The notes under the pieces are model-generated. The model did not search any database, had not been told where the DNA came from, and saw nothing but the letters and a program-made list of their open reading frames with translations. A stretch of DNA of 29,971 nucleotides from Prevotella sp. UBA3288 (GTDB taxonomy: Bacteria > Bacteroidota > Bacteroidia > Bacteroidales > Bacteroidaceae), in contig DETM01000019.1 in the NCBI GenBank assembly GCA_002361655.1, positions 1 to 29,971 of the forward strand, written 5' to 3'. Positions within the stretch are counted from its first letter, which is position 1; each line of letters begins with the position of its first letter. The translations under genes were made by a program, and so were the position numbers. Shown one piece after another: positions 22,141 to 28,788 of this stretch.

Positions 22141-22616
22141 GGCTGCTGCTGTGCAGCCAGCGTGAGTCCTATATCGGTGATGCCGGGCAGGATGTAGCGG
22201 TTCATGTTGTGATGAATACTGACACGAAGCGTGTCGTCGGCCACTATGGCTATCGTACTCAGAGGAATATCATATTGCAGATGGCTGACCCCTTTGCCAA
22301 GAGGTATGCCATCGCGGTCGGTCATGGCGATGTCGACGGTATCGCTATGGCTGATGCCGGAAGGTCTTGCCTCCTGTCGGACGACGAGCGACAGGTTTCT
22401 GTAGGGGAAGTCCATGGTAGCCCTGAGTCCCATCGTCATCGTGTAGTGTCTGAAGTCGTCGGAGGGTCCTATCTCAAACGAGACAGTATCCTCCTTCTCC
22501 CAGCCCCCGACGGACACAGGTTCATAATGGCTGTAGAACGGTCTCTTCTGACAAGCCGCCAAGACCATGACCACCAGTATCGCCGCAGTGATGGTCCATC
22601 TATTCTTTCGGCTCAT
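22137..22616 (-). CDS. gldH: Gliding motility lipoprotein GldH-like
   Basis: A 159-residue outer-membrane or periplasmic lipoprotein. The signal peptide ends with the lipobox VLAAC (Cys22). The mature part has YSHYEPVSVGGWEKEDTVSFEI and the FPYRNLSLVVRQE/HLQYDIPLSTIAI pattern seen in GldH. In Flavobacterium GldH is needed for gliding and type IX secretion; in non-gliding Bacteroidales it is retained with unclear purpose. The ATG at 22616 overlaps the ricT gene by 17 nt. Its stop overlaps the rodA stop, and no terminator lies between the two operons. Confidence 0.88.
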   Translation of the reverse strand: MSRKNRWTITAAILVVMVLAACQKRPFYSHYEPVSVGGWEKEDTVSFEIGPSDDFRHYTMTMGLRATMDFPYRNLSLVVRQEARPSGISHSDTVDIAMTDRDGIPLGKGVSHLQYDIPLSTIAIVADDTLRVSIHHNMNRYILPGITDIGLTLAAQQQP

Positions 22617-23904
22617 GTTTCGGCTCGTTCTTCGTCTGTGCCTCCTGTGGTTTCCCCTCCTGTGGTTTCTGCTGATGCTGTCTTTTGTCTTTATGCTGAG
22701 TGGCCGCTTTCTGCTGCTGGGCCGGTGCTTTCTGCTGCTGAGCCGGTACCTTCTGTTGCTGGGCGGCCGGTGTCTCTCCTCCATGAGCAGCCTGTTGTTG
22801 CGGTTTCTTCTTTTTCTTCTTCTTGCTCTTGTCGAAACGGGTAATGCTGTCGCCGGCCAACAAGTCGACCGTTCCCTCCTGCTGATGCTGCTTCTGTTGA
22901 TGCTCGTCTTGCAGTCCGGCCGGTTTCTCCCCGTGGCGGTTCATTTCGATAATCTGCTTGGCCCGTTCAGCCGTGATGGTCTCCAGATTGGCAGCGATAC
23001 GTTTGTCGGTAGAGTAAGTGATAAGACCGGCCAGGATGTCGGCCTTGAAGTAGAAGTAGTCAGCATCAAGTGTCTGCAGCACTATCTCGCGGTTGGGCAA
23101 CTTCCGTCCATGTTCGATATAGTCGTCCACCTCGTAGTTCAGGCAGCACTTCAACTTGGCACACATACCCGCCAGTTTCTGCGGGTTGAGCGAGATGTCC
23201 TGATAGCGGGCAGCACCGGTAGAGACGCTCACAAAATTCTTCATCCAGGTGGCACAGCACAGTTCCCGTCCGCACGGTCCGGTACCCCCGATTCGGCCAG
23301 CCTCCTGCCGGGCTCCGATTTGCTTCATCTCGATGCGGACATGGAAGGCCGCCGCCAAGTCTTTGATCAGTTGCCGGAAGTCCACACGTTCGTCGGCGAT
23401 ATAGTAGAAGATGGCCTTCTGTCCGTCGCCCTGATACTCCACATCGCCTATTTTCATCTTCAGTCCCAGATTCTTGGCTATCTCACGGCTTTCTATCATG
23501 GTAGCATGCTCACGTGCCTTCGCCTCGTGAAACTTGTCCATGTCCACCTGTCGTGCCAGTCGGTAGATGCGTTTGATGTCGTCAGCACTCTTCAAGTTGG
23601 CCTTTTTGATCTGCAGGTTCACCAGCCGTCCGGTCAGTGTCACTACACCGATGTCGTGACCCGGACTGGCCTCAACGGCCACGATGTCGCCCTTTTTCAG
23701 CGGCAGGTTATTGATGTTGTGATAATAGCCTTTACGAGTATGTTTGAACTGCACCTCGACCAAGTCGGTAGACTCCATGTTGCCCGGCACGTCGGCCAGC
23801 CAGTCGTAGGTGTTCAACTGTCGGTCCTGTCGACCCACGGCAGCCCGGCAGAGTCCTCTGTCGCACCCCGTTCTTATCTCATAGGTTCTCTGTTTCTCTT
23901 CCAT
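22600..23904 (-). CDS. ricT: RicT (YaaT/PSP1) family protein with a Gln/Lys-rich tail
   Basis: A 434-residue cytoplasmic protein. The PSP1 domain spans about residues 30-300 with the cysteine clusters GPCGRELCC (about 209-217) and MCAKLKCC (about 245-252) that in the Bacillus Ric complex bind iron-sulfur clusters and affect RNase Y processing. After residue 330 comes a low-complexity tail with a run of eight lysines and a Gln/Ala/Pro/Lys-rich segment. In that tail a 7-residue unit (AQQQK plus two) occurs three times. It starts 4 nt after the holB stop and overlaps gldH. The tail could bind nucleic acid (inference). Confidence 0.9.
   Translation of the reverse strand: MEEKQRTYEIRTGCDRGLCRAAVGRQDRQLNTYDWLADVPGNMESTDLVEVQFKHTRKGYYHNINNLPLKKGDIVAVEASPGHDIGVVTLTGRLVNLQIKKANLKSADDIKRIYRLARQVDMDKFHEAKAREHATMIESREIAKNLGLKMKIGDVEYQGDGQKAIFYYIADERVDFRQLIKDLAAAFHVRIEMKQIGARQEAGRIGGTGPCGRELCCATWMKNFVSVSTGAARYQDISLNPQKLAGMCAKLKCCLNYEVDDYIEHGRKLPNREIVLQTLDADYFYFKADILAGLITYSTDKRIAANLETITAERAKQIIEMNRHGEKPAGLQDEHQQKQHQQEGTVDLLAGDSITRFDKSKKKKKKKPQQQAAHGGETPAAQQQKVPAQQQKAPAQQQKAATQHKDKRQHQQKPQEGKPQEAQTKNEPKHEPKE
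22706..22768 (-). repeat. 21-nt tandem repeat within the ricT tail
   Basis: Three units (22706-22726, 22727-22747, 22748-22768) encode AQQQKxP-like heptapeptides. The first two differ by one base and the third is diverged. Confidence 0.85.
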
Positions 23905-23908
23905 ATTA

Positions 23909-25033
23909 TTATTTCTGTATAAGCAAGATGATTATTTGCAGTGCGAAGTCGAAGAACACGATTTTCGCATTAGCATTTTGTCCGATGTCTCGCAGACACC
24001 GGTTGGCCAAGTCGTTGAACTGTATCACGTTGGCTTCGTTGATGAATCGGGCGAAGTTGCGGGCAAAGTTCTCCTCTTCCTGTGTCATATAGCAGAGGTC
24101 GGCCTGCTGGAAGTTGTACATGAAGTTTTCGCGTATCAACCGAAGGAAGAACTCCAGGAATCGTTTCTGTTTCTCTCTTCCGAAGGCTGCCAGCGCGTCG
24201 CTCCATTTCCGGAGGTCCCTCACATTCCGCATATATGCCAGTCGCATCAGCATGATGAAGAGGTCGAGAAACTGCTCGTTCTCGCTGCCCACCTGTAGTG
24301 ACTGGAGGGCTTTTATCCACGAACCGTTGACCATCCGGCTGATGCGCCGTGCCGACTCAGCATCGATGCCTCGCCGTTCGACGAGTGCCTGTCGGATGGT
24401 CTCGTCCGGCAGTTTTTTCACGTCGATGCGCTGTACGCGGCTTCTGATGGTCTCTAACAGTTTGTCCGGCTCTTGGCACACCATCAGGAATACCGTCTGC
24501 GAAGGCGGCTCCTCGATGAGTTTCAGCAGTTTGTTGGCACACTCTATATTCATGCGTTCCGGCAGCCAGATGATGCTGACCTTATAGCCGCCCTGGCTCG
24601 ACTTCAGCGACAGTTTTCTGACCAGTTCGTCGCTCTCGCCTGCCGTGATGATGGCCTGTTGGTTTTCGGCTCCGATAGCGGCCAGCCACTGGTCGATGGT
24701 GAAATAGGGCCCTTGCATGATCAACTCGTGCCATTCGCGGGCAAAGTCGTCGCTCACCGGTTTGTGGTCGGTGCTCATCGACGGCAGTTTGATGGTGGGG
24801 AAGGTGAAGTGCAGGTCGGGATGCTCCAGTTTGCGGAGCATAGGGGGCTCAGGGGATGATGGGACCCCAGCCCCTCGCTCCAGCAGATAGCAGGCGAAGG
24901 CCACGGCCAAGGCCAGTTTTCCGCTGCCGGCCGGTCCGCAGAGCATGATGGCATGCGGCAGACGGCCCTCTTTGACCATCTGCGTCAGGCGCTCTTTCAC
25001 CTCCTCCTGTCCGATTACCTCGTCAAACCTCAT
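23909..25033 (-). CDS. holB: DNA polymerase III delta-prime subunit (HolB-like AAA+ clamp-loader protein)
   Basis: A 374-residue AAA+ protein of the replicative clamp loader. GPAGSGK (residues 33-39) is the P-loop, followed by the delta-prime phrases KVSIIWLPERMNIECANKLLKLIEEPP and the SRVQRIDVKKL sensor region. The usual zinc module, four cysteines after the first helix, is absent: residues 52-64 read ERGAGVPSSPEPP, encoded by a GC-rich palindromic sequence, and MLRKLEHPDLHFTFP then resumes the family pattern. The ATG at 25033 directly follows AGAAGG. It sits between metF and ricT on one strand with no internal promoter. Confidence 0.9.
   Translation of the reverse strand: MRFDEVIGQEEVKERLTQMVKEGRLPHAIMLCGPAGSGKLALAVAFACYLLERGAGVPSSPEPPMLRKLEHPDLHFTFPTIKLPSMSTDHKPVSDDFAREWHELIMQGPYFTIDQWLAAIGAENQQAIITAGESDELVRKLSLKSSQGGYKVSIIWLPERMNIECANKLLKLIEEPPSQTVFLMVCQEPDKLLETIRSRVQRIDVKKLPDETIRQALVERRGIDAESARRISRMVNGSWIKALQSLQVGSENEQFLDLFIMLMRLAYMRNVRDLRKWSDALAAFGREKQKRFLEFFLRLIRENFMYNFQQADLCYMTQEEENFARNFARFINEANVIQFNDLANRCLRDIGQNANAKIVFFDFALQIIILLIQK
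24841..24880. repeat. GC-rich palindromic repeat inserted in frame in holB
   Basis: AGGGGGCT (24842-24849) faces AGCCCCT (24869-24875) across 19 nt. Composition and the GAGGGGCTGGGGT pattern (minus strand) resemble the repeats at 8752-8786 and 26771-26810. Its length allows an open frame through it. Confidence 0.5.
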
Positions 25034-25079
25034 CCTTCTTAAACTTCTAACCCATATACCTTTTACCTAAACACTTATG

Positions 25080-25121
25080 CCTCCGACCTTTGACCTCAGA
25101 CCTCCGATCTCAGACCTTTGA
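25080..25121. repeat. Heptanucleotide tandem repeat at the metF 3' end
   Basis: Six consecutive 7-nt units of consensus CCTNNGA (one starts TCT) run without gaps; the metF stop codon and the last codons lie within them. Units 1 and 4 are identical, as are units 2 and 6. Confidence 0.85.
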
Positions 25122-26061
25122 CGATTTCCACCACCGACTCCACGGCACCCACGGTGTAGAAATGGATGTCGTTGACCCCGTGGGCATACAGTTCCCGACA
25201 CTGCCGGGTGGTCCATTCGATGCCCAGTTGTCTGGCATCCTCATCCGTGTGGCACTTCACGATCTCTCTGGCCAGCGGTTCAGGAATGTCACAGTGGAAG
25301 GTACGTGGCACCACCGTCAGTTGGTTCAGTTTAGCCATCGGTTTGATGCCCGGAATGATAGGCATCGTGATACCCATCTGTCTGGCTTTCTCCACGAAGG
25401 CGAAATATTTGTCGTTGTCGAAGAACAACTGAGTGACCGCATATTGTGCGCCCAGTTGCTGCTTCTCCAACAGATACAGCATGTCCCGTTCCAGATTAGG
25501 CGCCTCCTCGTGTTTCTCGGGATAGCAGGCCACACCGATGTCGAACCTCGGTCCCGGGTTCTTGATGGGCGACCCATCGGCAAAGAATCCCTCGTTGAAC
25601 CGCTGCACCTGCCGTATCAGGTCCGTCGTATGACAATGTCCGCCGGGCGTCGGTTTAAACACCCGGTCGTCCTTCGCCTTGTCGCCACGCAACAGCAGCA
25701 GATCGGTGATGCCGAGGAACTGCAGGTCGAGCAGTTCATACTCTATATCATCGATGGTAGCCCCGCTGCAGATGATATGCGGTTGGACGGGCACCCCGAA
25801 TCGCTGTTGGATGGCCGCCGCTACGGCGATGGTGCCCGGCCGGCGGCGCACCTGCTGACGTTCGTAGCGTCCGTCGCCCAGTTCGCGGTAGACAAACTCG
25901 CTGTGGTGCGTTGTGATATTGATGAATGCCGGGTCCAGTTCGCACAACTTCTCGATGTCGCGAAACAGCCCCTCGGTGCCCGTCCCCTTCAGTGGGGGCA
26001 GCACCTCAAACGAGAACTGATGCTCGTTCTGATTCCCTTTAACAAGATTTGCAACAGCCAT
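25096..26061 (-). CDS. metF: Methylenetetrahydrofolate reductase
   Basis: A 321-residue flavoenzyme that makes 5-methyltetrahydrofolate for methionine synthesis. HQFSFEVLPPLKG (about residues 14-26) holds the catalytic glutamate, PAFINITTHHSEF follows, and PHIICSGATIDDIEYELLDLQFLGITDLLLLRGD is the folate/FAD-binding strand region. The C-terminus contains GVNDIHFYTVG. Length is normal for the bacterial form. The ATG at 26061 (MAVANLVKG) is 9 nt after the -7 element. It leads the metF-holB-ricT-gldH unit; its 3' end runs into the heptanucleotide repeat. Confidence 0.95.
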   Translation of the reverse strand: MAVANLVKGNQNEHQFSFEVLPPLKGTGTEGLFRDIEKLCELDPAFINITTHHSEFVYRELGDGRYERQQVRRRPGTIAVAAAIQQRFGVPVQPHIICSGATIDDIEYELLDLQFLGITDLLLLRGDKAKDDRVFKPTPGGHCHTTDLIRQVQRFNEGFFADGSPIKNPGPRFDIGVACYPEKHEEAPNLERDMLYLLEKQQLGAQYAVTQLFFDNDKYFAFVEKARQMGITMPIIPGIKPMAKLNQLTVVPRTFHCDIPEPLAREIVKCHTDEDARQLGIEWTTRQCRELYAHGVNDIHFYTVGAVESVVEIVKGLRSEV

Positions 26062-26070
26062 AATAGGATG

Positions 26071-26078
26071 CAAAGTTA
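26071..26078 (-). promoter_or_regulatory. -7 element of the metF operon
   Basis: The minus strand reads TAACTTTG with only 9 nt to the ATG, so the leader is at most a few bases. A T-run lies just upstream; no -33 consensus was seen. Confidence 0.6.
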
Positions 26079-26153
26079 CAAAAAAAACCTTTCACGCATC
26101 ATGTTTTCACATTATTTATATCTTTTACGTCTTACGGAAAGAGAATTCTTTCG

Positions 26154-26161
26154 TATATTTG
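26154..26161 (+). promoter_or_regulatory. -7 element of the lemA fusion gene
   Basis: TATATTTG is followed by 7 nt and then the ATG at 26169, again implying a leaderless transcript. A weak TTAC lies about 18 bp upstream. Confidence 0.6.
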
Positions 26162-26168
26162 CAACCGT

Positions 26169-28724
26169 ATGACGACAATTGCACTCTTTGTACTGGTAGG
26201 AGCGGTGGTGCTGCTCCTGTTTATAGCGGTAGCCGTGTTGGTGATCTACAACCGCTTAGTGATGCTTCGCAACAAGGTGCGGGAAGCCTTCTCCACGATG
26301 GATGTCTGTCTGAAGAAGCGCCACGACCTGATTCCCGCCCTCGTTGAAGTGGTGAAGGGCTATGCCGGCCACGAGTCGGAAGTGTTGCAACAGACGGCCC
26401 GGATGCGAGCCCGTGCTGCCGAGGGCGACCTGCGCTCGGCCATCGACGGCGAGGTGCATATCGGCGACGCCCTGCGCCGGGTGTTTGTCGTTGCCGAGGG
26501 CTACCCCGACCTGAAAGCCAACGAGAACTTCCTCAACCTGCAGCAGAACCTGTCGCAGATAGAAGATGAAATAGCCCGTTCGCGCCGCTACTACAACGGC
26601 AGCGTCCGTGAGTTCAACAACCAGTGCCAGATGTTCCCCCTGAACCTCATCGCCTCGCTCTTCGGTTTCCGGGAGATGCCGATGTTTGCCGTCAGTGACG
26701 ACAGCGAACGGCAGGTGCCCACCACCTTTAATAATAGTGCACCGGTCTCATCTCCCTTATTGGGCAGTACGCCCGTCTCCTCCATCCCTCGTGAAGGGTT
26801 GGGGGTGGGATTACTCCTTTTGTTGCTGCTCTCATCCGCCACAGCCCTGGCCGACCGCAAGGGTTTCCATTTCGAGAGCATCGACATAGAGGCACAGGTG
26901 ACCAAGAGCAACGAGTGGCACGTCACCGAACGTCTCGACGTCGTGTACGACTATCCCCGCCACGGCATCTACCGCTACATACCTGAGGCCTTCTCGCTCA
27001 ACCACGACCTGGCCGACATCGAGGGCGGACCGTCGCGCCTCGAAAAGTTCCACTACCAGAGCAAGATCAGCGACCTGGTGGTAGAAGGGTGGCCATACGA
27101 GACCAAGACGGAAGACGACAATTTCATCATCCGTCTGGGTGATGCCGACCGTGAGGTGACAGGCCGTCAGACTTATATTATCCACTACACCTATGCCTAC
27201 CGTGACGACCGGGTGGCGGCCTACGACTACCTGTTCCACACCATCCTGGGCACCGACTTCGACACCACCACCGACCGTTTCACCTTCCACATCACCTTCG
27301 AGAAGCCACTGCCCGACAACATCGCCGAGCGGCTGCGCATCTACAGCGGAGCGTACGGCGACCAGAACAATATCGTCAGTGACCTCACCGTCCGTGCCAC
27401 CCCCACCGAGATTAGCGGTCAGGCAACAAATATCAAGCCCAATCAGGGCGTGACACTCTTCGCCCTACTGCCACAGGACTACTACGAAGAGGTGCCTGCC
27501 GTCAACTATCTGTGGCATTACCTCTTCCTTGCCCTCACCGTCGTGTTCATCATCGCCCTCATCGTGGCCCTCATCATGGTGCGCCATCCCCATATCACCA
27601 AGAGCATCGAGTTCTATCCCCCCGAAGGCATCAGCCCCGCCGAGGTAGGCACCATCATCGACGACTCTGCCGACCTGCGCGACCTCGCCTCGCTCATCCC
27701 CTGGCTGGCCGGCGAGGGCTATCTCACCATCCGCGAAGAGAAACGCAAGGGGCTGATGAGCAAACTGACGGGCAAGACCGACGTCATTCTGACCAAGCAG
27801 AAAGACCTGCCCAAGCAGGCCCCGAAATATCAGCGTCTGCTCATGGAGATGCTCTTCAAGGATGTCACCGAGTCGAACATGAGTTTACTCGGCCAGCAGC
27901 CCGACACCATTCATAAGATACGGAAAGCCCTTTGCGACGTCTTCAAGGGCGAGCGCAAACTGACCAAGTACAACCTGTCCTACCTGCTCTATTTCCCTGT
28001 AGCCATCTTCGGCTCGCTCGTGCTGGGCACCAACAGTGTCGAGCGCACCTTCGATCCGAAAATATTGCTGCTGGCAGGCTTCCTCTTCGGCTTCACCTTC
28101 GTGTACGGCATGATTCTGCGTCTCGTCATGAGCGGTGGCGACAGCATCACGACATGGTGGAAGAGACTGCTCGTCAGTGGCGGCAAGTTCGTGCTGATGC
28201 TCGTCTGCTTCGCCGTCTACTTCTTCCTGGTCGATGCCTACGGTTCGCCCATGAGTCTGACTGGGGTGTTCGGCCTCTTCCTCGTCACCTTCGTGCTTGG
28301 CGAGATGGCAGGGCGCTTCAATGTCAACACCCCCTATCGCACCGAGATGATGGGCCGTCTGTTGGGCTTCCGCGAGTTTATCAGCACGGCCGAGCAGAGC
28401 CGCTTGGAGAGTCTGCAGCAGGACGACCCGCAGTATTTCTATAAGATTCTGCCCTACGCCATGGCCTTCGGCCTGAGTGACAAGTGGGCCACGCTGTTCA
28501 AGAACATCGCCGTCGAACAGCCCGACTGGTACCAGTCGACGACGCCCCTCATGGGCTACGCCATGGCCAGCCACCTGGCTTCCAGCCTCACCTCGTCGGT
28601 CAACGATGCCATCACCACCATCAACCACAGCAACGACGGCGGTGGCAGCGGTTTTGGCGGTTTTGGCGGCGGTGGCGGCTTCTCCGGCGGCGGTGGCGGC
28701 GGCGGTGGCGGCGGCAGTTGGTAA
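26169..28724 (+). CDS. LemA domain fused to a DUF2207 membrane protein (possibly two genes joined by a frameshift)
   Basis: An 851-residue reading frame. Residues 1-187 are a complete LemA protein: a membrane helix (about 4-27), then helical LRNKVREAFSTMDVCLKKRHDLIPALVEVVKGYAGHE-type sequence, ending QVPTTF as LemA proteins usually do. Residues 188-212 are encoded by linker and a dispersed repeat. Residues 213-228 (VGLLLLLLLSSATALA) look like the DUF2207 signal peptide with an Ala-x-Ala cleavage site. The DUF2207 periplasmic domain follows, then a membrane helix (about 447-470), further helices (about 610-710) and a Gly-rich tail (about 824-851). LemA and DUF2207 are often adjacent genes. At the junction TTT is followed out of frame by TAATAATAG, so a one-base indel could create or abolish the fusion. 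Confidence 0.85.
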   Translation: MTTIALFVLVGAVVLLLFIAVAVLVIYNRLVMLRNKVREAFSTMDVCLKKRHDLIPALVEVVKGYAGHESEVLQQTARMRARAAEGDLRSAIDGEVHIGDALRRVFVVAEGYPDLKANENFLNLQQNLSQIEDEIARSRRYYNGSVREFNNQCQMFPLNLIASLFGFREMPMFAVSDDSERQVPTTFNNSAPVSSPLLGSTPVSSIPREGLGVGLLLLLLLSSATALADRKGFHFESIDIEAQVTKSNEWHVTERLDVVYDYPRHGIYRYIPEAFSLNHDLADIEGGPSRLEKFHYQSKISDLVVEGWPYETKTEDDNFIIRLGDADREVTGRQTYIIHYTYAYRDDRVAAYDYLFHTILGTDFDTTTDRFTFHITFEKPLPDNIAERLRIYSGAYGDQNNIVSDLTVRATPTEISGQATNIKPNQGVTLFALLPQDYYEEVPAVNYLWHYLFLALTVVFIIALIVALIMVRHPHITKSIEFYPPEGISPAEVGTIIDDSADLRDLASLIPWLAGEGYLTIREEKRKGLMSKLTGKTDVILTKQKDLPKQAPKYQRLLMEMLFKDVTESNMSLLGQQPDTIHKIRKALCDVFKGERKLTKYNLSYLLYFPVAIFGSLVLGTNSVERTFDPKILLLAGFLFGFTFVYGMILRLVMSGGDSITTWWKRLLVSGGKFVLMLVCFAVYFFLVDAYGSPMSLTGVFGLFLVTFVLGEMAGRFNVNTPYRTEMMGRLLGFREFISTAEQSRLESLQQDDPQYFYKILPYAMAFGLSDKWATLFKNIAVEQPDWYQSTTPLMGYAMASHLASSLTSSVNDAITTINHSNDGGGSGFGGFGGGGGFSGGGGGGGGGGSW
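26750..26810. repeat. GC-rich dispersed repeat at the LemA/DUF2207 junction
   Basis: CCCT (26786-26789) and AGGG (26795-26798) form a short stem, followed by GGTTGGGGGTGGG, the same kind of tail as near nrdG. The minus-strand translation reads NPTPNPSRGMEE, typical of a dispersed repeat family in these genomes. GGGCAGTACGCCC (26762-26774) is a second small palindrome. Confidence 0.65.
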
Positions 28725-28746
28725 ATGTGCCGTCAGTGCCCATTTG

Positions 28747-28788
28747 CCTGTCAGTCATCTGCCGTCACCTGTCAGTCATCTGCCGTCA
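28747..28788. repeat. Perfect 21-nt tandem duplication at the 3' end of the LytTR gene
   Basis: Units 28747-28767 and 28768-28788 are identical. The second holds the LytTR stop codon and the codons before it, so the first is an untranslated copy of the gene end. A further GCCGTCA occurs just upstream near 28729. Confidence 0.9.

Noticed and set aside
22567..23922. Long plus-strand open frame (451 codons) opposite ricT
   Set aside because: It is the complement of ricT, whose cysteine clusters and PSP1 motifs are clear. The plus frame is Leu/Val-rich low-complexity sequence with no family resemblance.
28650..28724. Gly-rich repeat at the end of the DUF2207 part as a separate repeat element
   Set aside because: A glycine-rich C-terminal tail is normal for DUF2207 proteins, so it needs no separate explanation.
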